Source: Ferrovaceae bacterium (GTDB lineage Bacteria; Pseudomonadota; Gammaproteobacteria; Burkholderiales; Ferrovaceae). Taken from it: a stretch of DNA of 64,000 bases. Under the pieces are notes generated by a model. It did no database searches and had not been told where the DNA came from. It was given only the letters and a program-made list of their open reading frames with translations. A program made the translations under genes and the position numbers. The stretch spans positions 1 to 64,000 of the forward strand of contig DAIDLC010000002.1 in the NCBI GenBank assembly GCA_027449685.1, read 5' to 3'. Of the stretch, positions 47,884 to 58,101 are shown piece by piece (position 1 is the stretch's first letter; every line of letters begins with the position of its first letter).

Positions 47884-48084
47884 TTATCCGCCACCGACGG
47901 CTACCACGATTTCCAAGCGATCGTCTGGTGCCAGAACGGTGTGTTCAAACAAACTACGGGGCAAGATTTCCCCATTACGCTCCAGAGCAACGCGACGCCC
48001 GCTCAAGCCCAACTGCTCCAGCAATTGAGCCGCAGTGGGTGGCTGTTCAAAAGCATACGCCTGTCCGTTGATCGTTAGATGCAT
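47884..48084 (-). CDS. thiS: Sulfur-carrier protein ThiS
   Basis: 66 aa, ubiquitin-like. [12 protein letters not shown] start and the obligatory C-terminal GG (IVVAVGGG). The C-terminal Gly is thiocarboxylated by ThiF. ATG 48084; a GTG one codon earlier is possible. The 185 bp upstream to the tRNA-Gly contain no other gene I can support. Confidence 0.95.
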   Translation of the reverse strand: MHLTINGQAYAFEQPPTAAQLLEQLGLSGRRVALERNGEILPRSLFEHTVLAPDDRLEIVVAVGGG

Positions 48085-48232
48085 CACAAGGGGTACCGTG
48101 CAGAGGAAGGATCATTCTATCAGAAAGCCGTCCCGATCCCACCAAACCGTCTGCAGTCAGTAGTTGCACCCAGCGCGTTCAAACCCTGGCAGAAGATTTT
48201 ATCCTTGCCCAGGAGCATGCCCCGGTAACACG

Positions 48233-48261
48233 TTGAGCTCAGTGGGGTAGTAGCGTAGAAT
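48233..48261 (+). promoter_or_regulatory. Promoter of tRNA-Gly(CCC)
   Basis: TTGAGC (48233-48238) and TAGAAT (48256-48261), spacer exactly 17 bp. The predicted start lies about 5 bp before the mature tRNA 5' end. Confidence 0.7.
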
Positions 48262-48272
48262 CACGGCTTGCT

Positions 48273-48346
48273 GCGGGTGTAGCTCAATGGCAGAGCAGAA
48301 GCTTCCCAAGCTTAAGACGAGGGTTCGATTCCCTTCACCCGCTCCA
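48273..48346 (+). tRNA. tRNA-Gly (anticodon CCC)
   Basis: 74 nt with acceptor GCGGGTG/CACCCGC, anticodon loop TTCCCAA (CCC), T-loop TTCGATT and an encoded CCA. Nearly the same as the TCC isoacceptor at 434-507, with most changes in and around the anticodon. Confidence 0.96.
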
Positions 48347-48414
48347 GCGCAGCATTTCGCTACACTATGTTCCTCTGACTTGTTCAACTGGCGTGAGATG
48401 GCGCGCGCGCTATT

Positions 48415-49485
48415 TTGGAGCCACGGTATTTGGAACACTTCGCAGCCACCATCATCCACTGGCAAAATCAGTACGGGCGCCACGACCTGCCCTGGCAATT
48501 GACCCGCGACCCCTATGCACGCTGGGTATCCGAGGTCATGTTGCAGCAAACTCAAGTCGCGCAGGTCATCCCTTATTACCTGCGCTTCATGACGCGATTC
48601 CCCACGGTCACTGCCCTGGCTGGCGCCCCTTTGGAAGAAGTGCTCAAGGTGTGGGCCGGGCTGGGGTACTATGCCCGCGCACGTCATTTGCAACGCGCTG
48701 CACAATGGGTTTGTGCACATCATCAAGGCTGTGTTCCCACCGACCCTGCTCAGCTGCTCAAGCTTCCCGGCATTGGCCGTTCCACTGCTGCCGCCATCGC
48801 CACCTTCTGTGGAGAAACACCCCATGCGATCCTGGATGGCAACGTCAAGCGTCTTTTGACACGGGTATTTGCCATTACTGGGGTTCCCTCCAGCAGTGTC
48901 GTTCAACGCCAGCTATGGCAATTGGCCGAGCGCCTCTTACCGCCCCAACAAGGCGCTACTTATATTCAGGGTTTGATGGATCTCGGTGCGACCCTGTGCA
49001 CTGCACGTCGCCCATTGTGCCTGGATTGCCCACTACAAAGTACCTGTCAGGCCTTTCAATTGGGGCAGCAAGAAGATTTTCCCACTGCCCGGGCGCGCCG
49101 CAAACTGGCGCAAAAGTCTACCCGCATGCTTTTGCTGCGGACTCCAGACGGCAGATTCATGGTAGAAAAAAGACCATCCAGCGGGCTGTGGGGTGGGTTG
49201 TGGTGTTTTCCCCAAATGGACCCCATACTGGACCCCTTTCAGCAGGCTCAGAAAAAATGGGGCCTGGTCACCTGCGAAGTGGCGCGATTGGCAACGCTGC
49301 GACACACGTTCACGCATTTTCATCTGGATATCGAGCCGTACCTGTTACAAGTGGATCTTGCGCACTCTCTTCCCACTTCTTGTACGGACGATCAAAATTG
49401 GTTTACCTTACGCCAGTTACAACGAGAAGCCACTCCGGTGGCGGTTCGTAAACTGGTCAAACTATTGCAAAGCCATCCGGCCTGA
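48415..49485 (+). CDS. mutY: A/G-specific adenine glycosylase
   Basis: Removes A mispaired with 8-oxoG. 356 aa. Catalytic Glu in EVMLQQTQV; HhH LLKLPGIGRSTAAAI; catalytic Asp in ILDGNVKRLL; 4Fe-4S site C-X6-C-X2-C-X5-C (CTARRPLCLDCPLQSTC). C-terminal NUDIX-like domain with SGLWGGLWCFP. TTG start 48415; no better in-frame start nearby. Confidence 0.96.
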   Translation: MEPRYLEHFAATIIHWQNQYGRHDLPWQLTRDPYARWVSEVMLQQTQVAQVIPYYLRFMTRFPTVTALAGAPLEEVLKVWAGLGYYARARHLQRAAQWVCAHHQGCVPTDPAQLLKLPGIGRSTAAAIATFCGETPHAILDGNVKRLLTRVFAITGVPSSSVVQRQLWQLAERLLPPQQGATYIQGLMDLGATLCTARRPLCLDCPLQSTCQAFQLGQQEDFPTARARRKLAQKSTRMLLLRTPDGRFMVEKRPSSGLWGGLWCFPQMDPILDPFQQAQKKWGLVTCEVARLATLRHTFTHFHLDIEPYLLQVDLAHSLPTSCTDDQNWFTLRQLQREATPVAVRKLVKLLQSHPA

Positions 49486-49509
49486 ACGCACCACGGCGCC
49501 TATCACGCG

Positions 49510-50430
49510 ATGAAAAATTCTTCTCCTTCATTCCGACCGCTCGACCCTGCACCCATTGGTAGCAGACGCACCCGTTTTTCAGCCTGGTGGCGCTTGATGC
49601 GGCTGGACAAACCCATCGGCACCCTACTGCTCCTCTGGCCCACTCTGTGGGCCCTGTGGCTGGCCAGCGACGGACATCCCACCTGGGCCAACGTGCTGGT
49701 TTTCACTCTGGGTACTCTGCTCATGCGCTCGGCGGGTTGCATCATGAACGATCTAGCCGACCGCAACGTGGACCGACACGTCAAACGCACCTGCCAACGT
49801 CCTCTCACAACGGGTGAAGTTAGCCTCAAGGAAGCCCTGCTATTGGCCGGCGCTGTGAGTCTGTTGGCTTTTGCCCTGGTACTGACACGCAACACGCTCA
49901 CGATTTTGCTGGCCTTGCCAGCTCTGTTTTTGGCTGCCAGCTACCCTTTGACCAAGCGCTTTTTTCCCCTGCCACAAGCCTATCTCGGTATCGCTTTCGG
50001 GTTTGGGATTCCCATGGCCTTCGCAGCTGAAACCGGACAGGTTCCCGGTTTGGCCTGGAGCTTGTTAGGTGCCAACATTCTGTGGACCATCGCTTACGAC
50101 ACGGAATACGCCATGGTGGATCGGGATGACGATATCCGCCTGGGTATTCACTCTTCCGCCTTGTTCTTTGGTTCCTGGGAGGTACGGGCCATCATGGCCT
50201 GCTATGCGCTGGCCTTGATTCTGTTATTCCGTGCTGGAGTACAAGCGCAAATGGGGTGGCCCTACAAGGCAGGGCTGGCCGTTGCGGCCTTAATCGCTCT
50301 GTACCACTATGGGTTGATAAAATCGCGTTCCCGGGAACAATGCTTCAAGGCTTTTTTACACAACAACTGGTTTGGGGCTACGGTCTTTGCAGGAATATTG
50401 CTGAATGATCTGCTCGAACACCGAAGCTGA
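49510..50430 (+). CDS. ubiA: 4-hydroxybenzoate polyprenyltransferase
   Basis: Membrane prenyltransferase of ubiquinone synthesis. 306 aa, about nine helices. First Asp motif NDLADRNVD (NDxxDxxxD type) and second DTEYAMVDRDDD (DxxxD), both complete. MRLDKPIGTLLLLWPT is the family start. Feeds quinone to the bc1 complex encoded above. No ubiC adjacent. Confidence 0.95.
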   Translation: MKNSSPSFRPLDPAPIGSRRTRFSAWWRLMRLDKPIGTLLLLWPTLWALWLASDGHPTWANVLVFTLGTLLMRSAGCIMNDLADRNVDRHVKRTCQRPLTTGEVSLKEALLLAGAVSLLAFALVLTRNTLTILLALPALFLAASYPLTKRFFPLPQAYLGIAFGFGIPMAFAAETGQVPGLAWSLLGANILWTIAYDTEYAMVDRDDDIRLGIHSSALFFGSWEVRAIMACYALALILLFRAGVQAQMGWPYKAGLAVAALIALYHYGLIKSRSREQCFKAFLHNNWFGATVFAGILLNDLLEHRS

Positions 50431-50521
50431 GGCGCAGTAAGTCAAAGCAAACCTGGCGCCCACAGCGCCAAGACGTTTGGCAAAAAGACCGACTTGCAGT
50501 CGTTCAGGTTCGCTTGATCCC

Positions 50522-51031
50522 TCAAAAGCCGTACTTCAGGCCAATAGACAGCAAATCCACACCGGCATCACCATTGATCCGGTTGTACTTGAGCTGATAG
50601 CGATCCCACCCACCCTGGAAATGCAGGCTGCGTGTTACGTCGTATTTCAAGCCCAGTCCCATCCGGTTGTAGGAAAAGGCGTCCGACAGCCCTTCGTTCC
50701 AGCTACTCAAGGTGGGGTCACTTTCCGCACGGGTGCTGGACAATTTCCCGATCAGTCCAAAGCGATCGTTCAAGGGCAGCAGACCTGCCCCACCCAACGA
50801 AAGACTGCGCGGGGCCAAGGCAAAGTCCTTGGAAGAAAGCATTCCACTCGGCTTGCCCGAGCGCCACAAACCACCCGTATCAGACCCGAGGTCGGACTCG
50901 AAAAGCGGCGTATACACTGGAGCGTTGATTCCGGAAAACCATCCCTGCTCACCCGCATGAATCCCTTGGGCGCAGGTCAAGCCGAGCGCCAGTAGCACGA
51001 TGGATGCTTTTATCTCCTGTTGTCGGTTCAA
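50522..51031 (-). CDS. Predicted outer-membrane beta-barrel protein, unassigned
   Basis: 169 aa. A signal peptide (IVLLALGLTCAQGIHA) is followed by a Gly- and aromatic-rich stretch and a C-terminal part with alternating strands (MGLGLKYDVTRSLHFQGGW, YNRINGDAGVDLL) ending in LKYGF, with a terminal Phe as in outer-membrane barrels. Looks like the second half of an OmpA-N/Opa-type 8-strand barrel. Only a TTG start (51031) with GAGGG 9 bp upstream is available. No closer family is recognised; flanked by ubiA and dacB, own transcript likely. Confidence 0.65.
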   Translation of the reverse strand: MNRQQEIKASIVLLALGLTCAQGIHAGEQGWFSGINAPVYTPLFESDLGSDTGGLWRSGKPSGMLSSKDFALAPRSLSLGGAGLLPLNDRFGLIGKLSSTRAESDPTLSSWNEGLSDAFSYNRMGLGLKYDVTRSLHFQGGWDRYQLKYNRINGDAGVDLLSIGLKYGF

Positions 51032-51188
51032 GGCAGCGCCCTCGCTAAAACTTAAGTGAATATCCCACGCTTAACATTCTATCCGCATCAGGTATTTTTC
51101 TCAATACCCCTGTCTTGTCATAAAGCCCGCATTGCTGCTCTACATCAGGTCCATGACATCCTTCTGGCGGAGTATCCCAGCAGCACCG

Positions 51189-52619
51189 TCAGGGTTGTTC
51201 CTCTATCCAGCGCAGCAAAGCTTCCTGAGCCTCTTTCGAGGCACCCGCCCGTGCATCATTGGCCATGAATACCAGGCTGACCCACTGCCCTTTGGCGTTC
51301 AGGCCATACCCTGCCAGGGCATTCACTCCTTGTATTGAGCCGGTCTTCAGACGAAAACGGTGCACTAGTTCCGGTGCCTCGAAGCGATGCAGCAGGGTTC
51401 CCTCTTCACCGATCCAGGCCAAAGAGGCCATGAATTCGGGCTGCAGAGGATTCTGCGCCGCATCTTGCAGCAACTGATTCAGATGCGCCGGAGTGATCTG
51501 TTCCTGGCGCGAAAGTCCAGATCCATTTTCCAGAACCAGTTCTGGAAAATGCATGCCTCGCAACCCCAGCAAACGCTTCACTTCCTGGATCGACTGTGCC
51601 GATGTCAGCGCCGCAGAGCCAGGCGCGTTCTCTCCCAACTCAAGAAACAGGGTGCGAGCCATGAGATTGTTGCTATTCTTGTTGATCCCACCGATTTGGC
51701 TGGCAAGCGCTGGGGATTGCATCTCCTCCAGCAATGGCAGGTCGGCCGGAATCTTTCCCCAGACTACATGCCCGGCAAAGGTCCCTCCCAATTCGCGCCA
51801 ACTGGCGCGAAATAGCGCCTCAATCCAGGCGACATCATCCAGCACATGCAAGGACAAGGTTTTTTCCTGGCATTGGAGCGACAGGCGACCATCCAGACGA
51901 ACCGTGGCTCGCGGGCCCTCATCTTCCACCTGCAGCGCCAGATTCTGCTTCCAATCTGCCGGACAAGGTCCGGAGTCCCCCAGCAGATGCGAGACCAAGC
52001 GAACCTCGGGCAACTGGATTTCTGGATAGACCCGGATCTGTTTCCCCAAGGGCACGATATGCAGAAGCTCTGTCCTGGATGCCAGATCCAGTGGCCCGGG
52101 AATGGCGTTATAGGCACGATAGCCCAAGCCATCGAAAGCGCTTGGGTCCTGATTGGCCATTGCAAAGGCTGGCCCCTGAATCACGATATCTCCGCGAATC
52201 TCGCGCATTCCCTGATTGCGCAACTGGCGCCACATCTGCTGCCAGCGCTCGAAAGACAGGGCAGGGTCGCCTTCTGACTGGACGTAAAGGTTTCCTGACA
52301 CCACGCCTGCACGGGCAGGTTGACCCCATACCCGGGTCACCCAGGTTTTGGTTGGCCCCCATTTCAGCAACGCCGCATAGGTGGTCACCAACTTCATCAA
52401 AGAAGCCGGTAAGCGGGGAACCTGTTCGTTCCACACCAGTCGCGGCGATTTCTCACCAACCACCTGAACCATGACCGAAACCCCGGACAGCGGGATCTGC
52501 GCATGGGCCAGCGCCTCTTTGACGCTGGCAGGAAATTCCCCTCGAGGTTCCTGGGCCATGCCGGAACAGCTCATCCCCAGAAGGAACAACCATCCTAGCC
52601 AAAGTTTTTTGTCGCGCAT
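51189..52619 (-). CDS. dacB: D-alanyl-D-alanine carboxypeptidase/endopeptidase (PBP4 type)
   Basis: 476 aa, class C penicillin-binding protein. Signal peptide (LWLGWLFLLGMSCSGMA). Catalytic motifs SxxK in PASLMKLV, SxN in NKNSNNLMA and KTG in RLKTGSIQG, all intact, with the inserted domains between the first two motifs. Periplasmic cell-wall hydrolase. ATG 52619 is only 6 bp from the groES promoter on the other strand. Confidence 0.95.
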   Translation of the reverse strand: MRDKKLWLGWLFLLGMSCSGMAQEPRGEFPASVKEALAHAQIPLSGVSVMVQVVGEKSPRLVWNEQVPRLPASLMKLVTTYAALLKWGPTKTWVTRVWGQPARAGVVSGNLYVQSEGDPALSFERWQQMWRQLRNQGMREIRGDIVIQGPAFAMANQDPSAFDGLGYRAYNAIPGPLDLASRTELLHIVPLGKQIRVYPEIQLPEVRLVSHLLGDSGPCPADWKQNLALQVEDEGPRATVRLDGRLSLQCQEKTLSLHVLDDVAWIEALFRASWRELGGTFAGHVVWGKIPADLPLLEEMQSPALASQIGGINKNSNNLMARTLFLELGENAPGSAALTSAQSIQEVKRLLGLRGMHFPELVLENGSGLSRQEQITPAHLNQLLQDAAQNPLQPEFMASLAWIGEEGTLLHRFEAPELVHRFRLKTGSIQGVNALAGYGLNAKGQWVSLVFMANDARAGASKEAQEALLRWIEEQP

Positions 52620-52624
52620 CGCTC

Positions 52625-52653
52625 TTGAAATTCCCCTAGGGAGCCCTTACACT
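52625..52653 (+). promoter_or_regulatory. groES-groEL promoter
   Basis: TTGAAA (52625-52630) and TACACT (52648-52653) with a 17-bp spacer: a vegetative sigma-70 type promoter. CTTGAAA also resembles the -35 of heat-shock sigma-32, but no CCCCAT-like -10 matches at the right distance. Confidence 0.75.
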
Positions 52654-52654
52654 G

Positions 52655-52681
52655 TTAGCACTCACGCACAATGAGTGCTAA
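52655..52681. promoter_or_regulatory. CIRCE operator
   Basis: TTAGCACTC-N9-GAGTGCTAA, a perfect consensus inverted repeat directly after the -10 box. HrcA should bind here and repress groESL; hrcA itself is not in the window. Confidence 0.97.
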
Positions 52682-52719
52682 CATCCCATTATTTAACCCA
52701 CTCGCAGGAGATAGACCGC

Positions 52720-53010
52720 ATGAAAATTCGCCCGTTACATGATCGCGTGATTGTCAAACGCCTCGAAGAAGAGCGCAAGACCGCCTCCGGCATCGTCATC
52801 CCTGATTCTGCGGCCGAAAAACCCGACCAAGGTGAAGTGTTGGCCGTAGGCAAAGGCAAGCTGTTGGAAGACGGTACGGTACGCACACTCGATGTCAAAG
52901 TCGGAGATCGCATCCTGTTTGGCAAATACTCTGGCCAAACGGTCAAAGTCGATGGCGACGAACTGCTGGTGATGCGCGAAGAAGACATCATGGGTGTGGT
53001 AGAGGCTTAA
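52720..53010 (+). CDS. groES: Co-chaperonin GroES
   Basis: 96 aa. Lid of the GroEL chamber. [18 protein letters not shown] (key piece RPLHDRVIV), mobile loop [14 protein letters not shown], and [19 protein letters not shown] before ATG 52720. groEL follows after 117 bp. Confidence 0.98.
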   Translation: MKIRPLHDRVIVKRLEEERKTASGIVIPDSAAEKPDQGEVLAVGKGKLLEDGTVRTLDVKVGDRILFGKYSGQTVKVDGDELLVMREEDIMGVVEA

Positions 53011-53076
53011 ATCTCCCGCATCCCCGGGAACTCCCCGTTGATGAACCGTTTTTGATACTCCCGTTTTGGTCTGTGA

Positions 53077-54771
<1,695 letters not shown>

Positions 54772-54808
54772 CGTCCGTCCCCGTACCAACCAGGCCTTCT
54801 GGCAGTTC

Positions 54809-54845
54809 AACAGCTCCCATGCTTTGGCATGGGAGCTGTTTCATT
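54809..54845 (+). terminator. groESL terminator
   Basis: Perfect 14-bp stem (AACAGCTCCCATGC with its complement) around a TTTG loop, 38 bp after the groEL stop. The T-run after it is short, so it may be part terminator, part mRNA-stabilising hairpin. Confidence 0.8.
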
Positions 54846-55164
54846 TCCGGCTTCGCTTGCAGCGCCGGGTTTCGAGGGTCATTTGCTCTCCCCTGAAGCC
54901 ACCTCATCCAGATCTCCTTGCACTTAAAACCATCCGCGTGCATTCTGTATATAATCCCATTAGCCTATCTGCACCCTCGACCGAGCCTAACTCGGCCACT
55001 GCACTGGAGCATCTTGCTTGAGCGCTGCCCCTGCAACTCATACAGGGTAGACCACTGTAATATATAAGACTTAAAAAAAACTATGAACCTGTTGAAATTA
55101 CAGGTAATATCCATCGCGTACGACCTTAAAATAAATTTAAAACCGTCTTCAACGGAGGAAAATC
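54846..55164 (+). other. Intergenic region with actP-operon promoter area
   Basis: 319 bp without a convincing gene. Small hairpin CCGAG-cctaa-CTCGG at 54981-54995. AT-rich start region TGTAATATATAAG (55056-55068) looks like a -10 area, though no good -35 is seen. An inverted repeat ACCTGT-N7-ACAGGT (55087-55105) lies in the presumed leader. Ends in a strong GGAGGA ribosome site at 55155. Confidence 0.45.
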
Positions 55165-55374
55165 ATGGCAGTCAACCTCGCTCGAAAGGGTAGGGCACGA
55201 CCTCGCTTGCTCGACCTATCACCTCACCCATCATTGATCGGCGCCCCTTGTTCCATCCTCACCCTCTTTGTCGCCGTTGGTAGCGCCTTCCCCCTGGCAA
55301 AAACCTGGAATTCATTGAAAGCGTTGCACCCCAGCCATCCCGGCGCGCTCACAATAGGAGAAAGTCATGTCTGA
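55165..55374 (+). CDS. Small unassigned protein upstream of DUF485
   Basis: 69 aa from ATG 55165, 4 bp after an excellent ribosome site (ACGGAGGAAAA). Basic N-terminus (ARKGRARPRL), a central hydrophobic stretch (CSILTLFVAVGSAFPLA) that could span the membrane once, and a short tail. Its last 8 bp overlap the DUF485 start, whose own AGGAGA lies inside it. Position and ribosome site argue for translation; I recognise no family. Alternatives: a leader peptide or a fortuitous frame. Confidence 0.45.
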   Translation: MAVNLARKGRARPRLLDLSPHPSLIGAPCSILTLFVAVGSAFPLAKTWNSLKALHPSHPGALTIGESHV

Positions 55375-55678
55375 AATATCCGCAGATCACATTCAAAACA
55401 ATCCGAAGTATCACCAACTCATCAAACAGCGAGATGCTTTGGCCTGGAGCTTATCGGCCATCGTTTGTGTCATGTATTTCGGCTTTACGCTCATGATCGC
55501 CTTCACTCCCGACGTCTTGACAGCGCCCATTTCGGCCGACAGCGTGATTCCCCAAGGCATGCTCATCGGCGTGGGAGTCATTTTAGGGTCCATCATTCTG
55601 ACCGGTGTTTATGTCGCGCGCGCCAACGGTCAGTTCGATACGCTCACTGACGAAATCATTCAGGAATCACTCAAATGA
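55367..55678 (+). CDS. DUF485 inner-membrane protein (YjcH-like)
   Basis: 103 aa. Two membrane helices ([18 protein letters not shown] and [24 protein letters not shown], key piece GVYVARAN) with the family [16 protein letters not shown]-terminus. Nearly always just before actP; presumed accessory subunit. AGGAG 7 bp before ATG 55367; the stop overlaps actP (ATGA). Confidence 0.95.
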   Translation: MSEISADHIQNNPKYHQLIKQRDALAWSLSAIVCVMYFGFTLMIAFTPDVLTAPISADSVIPQGMLIGVGVILGSIILTGVYVARANGQFDTLTDEIIQESLK

Positions 55679-57384
55679 GACTATTTCACTCTACTCTCCG
55701 CACCCTTGCCGCTTTATGTACCGGTTTTATATGCAATCTGGCCTGGAGCGCCGATGCGCCCACCGCACCCGGTGCCCCCCCTGCGTCTCCCCCAATCAAC
55801 TGGGAGGCCATCATCATGTTCGTCATTTTTGTGGCTATTACCCTGGGGATTACCTATTGGGCTGCCAAACGCACCAAGTCAGCTTCTGATTTCTACGCTG
55901 CGGGTCGGGGCATTACCGGTTTGCAAAACGGCATGGCAATTGCCGGGGACTATATGTCCGCTGCTTCTTTTCTTGGCATTGCCGCGCTGGTGTACATGAA
56001 TGGGTTTTATGGACTGATCTTTTCTGTAGGCTGGCTGGTGGGTTGGCCCATTATTTTGTTCACGGTGGCCGAACGCTTGCGTAATCTGGGTAAATACACC
56101 TACGCCGATGTGGCCTCTTTCCGACTGCAACAGGGCCCCGTACGAACCATGGCAGCCATTGGTTCTCTCATCGTAGTGCTCTGGTATCTCATTGGCCAGG
56201 CGGTGGGTGCTGGGCAGTTATTGCATACCCTGGTGCCACAAATTTCCTATACTCAATCCATCATCATTGTCGGTACACTGATCATCATTTACGTCACCTT
56301 TGGTGGCATGAAGGCCACCACCTGGGTGCAGATCATCAAGGCTGCCCTGCTGCTGGGTGGTGCCACGCTGATTGCTTTTGGTGTCATGGCCCATGAAGGC
56401 TTCAGCTTCGAAAAACTGTTCGCTGATGCCGTTGCCATCCACCCCAAACACCTGGACATCATGAAGTCTGTAGTGCCCATTGGCGCCAAGGCCAACCCCG
56501 TGGAATCCATTTCCCTGGGACTGACGCTAATGTTTGGCACTGCTGGATTGCCACATATTTTGATGCGTTTCTTTACCGTCACCAACGCCAAGGCTGCCCG
56601 TAAATCAGTGCTCTACGGCACCTGCTTCATTGGCTATTTCTATATCCTGACCTTCATCATCGGTTTCGGCGCCATCGTCATGGTGGCCAACCATCCGGAA
56701 TACGTGGTGGACGTATCCAAGAACATCCTGGCCTTGAAGGGTGGTGGCAGTATGCCGGCGGTGTATTTGTCGCATGCCGTAGGGGGTGACCTGTTCCTTG
56801 GATTCATCGCTGCCGTGGCCTTTGCCACCATTCTGGCCGTGGTCTCTGGCTTGACCATGGCGGGAGCCTCGGCATTGTCCCATGACATTTATGCCAATGT
56901 GATCAAGAAGGGCACTGCCACGGAAGCTGAAGAAATATGGGTGTCCAAAGTATGTGTCATCGGCTTGGGAATCCTGGCGATCTTGCTCGGGATTGCCTTT
57001 GAGAAGCAAAACGTGGCCTACATCGTGGCCCTGACCTTCTCGATCGCCGCTTGTTCCAATTTCCCGATTCTGGTTCTGTCCATCTTCTGGCGTGGGCTCA
57101 CCACACGCGGTGCTGTGTTGGGCGGCTATACGGGAATTTTTGGTTCCATCGGGTTATTGATCATCGGACCCACGGTCTGGACCAAAGTGTTGGGTAATGG
57201 CCCGGCCATTTTCCCCTACGACTTCCCGACCTTCGTGGTGTTACCGCTCGTTCTGATCGTGGCTTACGTGTTTTCGGTCACGGATAACAGCGAAAGTGCC
57301 GCCAAGGAACGGGCTGCCTTCGACCGCCAGAAAATCCGCTCCGAAACCGGCCTGGGCGCAGAAGTATCCGCAGCTGTGCACTGA
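55675..57384 (+). CDS. actP: Cation/acetate symporter
   Basis: 569 aa, SSS family, 13-14 helices. Cleavable signal peptide (ending LAWSADA), as in E. coli Act[31 protein letters not shown] (key pieces [18 protein letters not shown]) covers the sodium site region. Imports acetate/glycolate-like acids with a cation. Last gene of its operon. Confidence 0.95.
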   Translation: MRLFHSTLRTLAALCTGFICNLAWSADAPTAPGAPPASPPINWEAIIMFVIFVAITLGITYWAAKRTKSASDFYAAGRGITGLQNGMAIAGDYMSAASFLGIAALVYMNGFYGLIFSVGWLVGWPIILFTVAERLRNLGKYTYADVASFRLQQGPVRTMAAIGSLIVVLWYLIGQAVGAGQLLHTLVPQISYTQSIIIVGTLIIIYVTFGGMKATTWVQIIKAALLLGGATLIAFGVMAHEGFSFEKLFADAVAIHPKHLDIMKSVVPIGAKANPVESISLGLTLMFGTAGLPHILMRFFTVTNAKAARKSVLYGTCFIGYFYILTFIIGFGAIVMVANHPEYVVDVSKNILALKGGGSMPAVYLSHAVGGDLFLGFIAAVAFATILAVVSGLTMAGASALSHDIYANVIKKGTATEAEEIWVSKVCVIGLGILAILLGIAFEKQNVAYIVALTFSIAACSNFPILVLSIFWRGLTTRGAVLGGYTGIFGSIGLLIIGPTVWTKVLGNGPAIFPYDFPTFVVLPLVLIVAYVFSVTDNSESAAKERAAFDRQKIRSETGLGAEVSAAVH

Positions 57385-57409
57385 TCACTAGTCCCAGCGC
57401 GCTATCCTC

Positions 57410-57442
57410 AAGGCCCCGGGGCAAGTCCCGGGGCCTTTTTTT
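57410..57442 (+). terminator. Rho-independent terminator after actP
   Basis: Perfect 11-bp stem AAGGCCCCGGG with its complement, 6-nt loop, then a run of seven T. It also separates actP from the convergent exonuclease gene, and may work in both directions. Confidence 0.95.
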
Positions 57443-57477
57443 GTGCTCACGACACGGCCTGGCTACGCCTTCTGATC

Positions 57478-58101
57478 TCAGCCCCGTTTGAGCAGACGCC
57501 GCAATTTGACGAACATCAGAGCCGTCATCAGCGCATCGCTCAAGGCATCATGGGCCTCCCCCAGAATGGGCAGCTCAAGATCCTGGCGGATGGCTTCAAA
57601 ACTCAAGTCCACGTTACTGTCCCAACGTTTGGCGAATTTGTAGTCGTAATACATCCCTGACACCTCGATCTTGGTCTGCGGCAAGCCCACTCCCAGGAGG
57701 GGCTGCACCAGACGATTCAGCATGGCCACGTCAAACTCCAGGTAATAACCCACCAAAGGACGGTTCCCGACAAAGGCTAGAAAGCGTTCGGCCGCTTCGC
57801 TCGACGTCATCCCTGCCTCCAGGTCCTTGTGGCGTAACCGGTGGATCAGGATATTTTCCTTCTTCAAGGTTCCCGCAGGTTTGATGAGTAACTCCAGTCG
57901 CTGGCTCGTGAGAATGTGATTGCCTCGAATAGGAATCGCCCCAATGGAGATGATTTCATCCTGTCGCGGGTTGAGCCCGGTGGTTTCGCAATCCACGCTG
58001 ACCCATTCGTTTTCTGGCGCAGGATCGAGCAGCGACAAATAGCTGGGGTGACGCAAACCATGCCGCCAGCGCCATCTCCTGAACCAGTCAGCAGGGCTCA
58101 T
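57478..58101 (-). CDS. DEDDh 3'-5' exonuclease (DnaQ-like)
   Basis: 207 aa. ExoI motif VDCETTGLNP (D, E), ExoII VGYYLEFDVAML (D), and ExoIII HDALSDALMT (H, D): all catalytic acids present. Not the polymerase III epsilon subunit itself: it lacks the polymerase-binding tail and opens with a Trp/Arg-rich stretch (WFRRWRWRHG). ATG 58101 is in TGATG with the DUF294 gene, so the pair is coupled. Substrate unknown. Confidence 0.9.
   Translation of the reverse strand: MSPADWFRRWRWRHGLRHPSYLSLLDPAPENEWVSVDCETTGLNPRQDEIISIGAIPIRGNHILTSQRLELLIKPAGTLKKENILIHRLRHKDLEAGMTSSEAAERFLAFVGNRPLVGYYLEFDVAMLNRLVQPLLGVGLPQTKIEVSGMYYDYKFAKRWDSNVDLSFEAIRQDLELPILGEAHDALSDALMTALMFVKLRRLLKRG

Noticed and set aside
52624-52654. 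Sigma-32 heat-shock promoter before groES
   Set aside because: CTTGAAA fits the -35, but no CCCCAT-like -10 stands at the needed distance; the sigma-70 pair with CIRCE explains the region.
55005-55017. Possible sigma-54 -24/-12 promoter (TGG...TTGC) before the actP operon, tempting because rpoN is present
   Set aside because: The GG to GC spacing is about two bases too short, and the spacing of this promoter class is strict.
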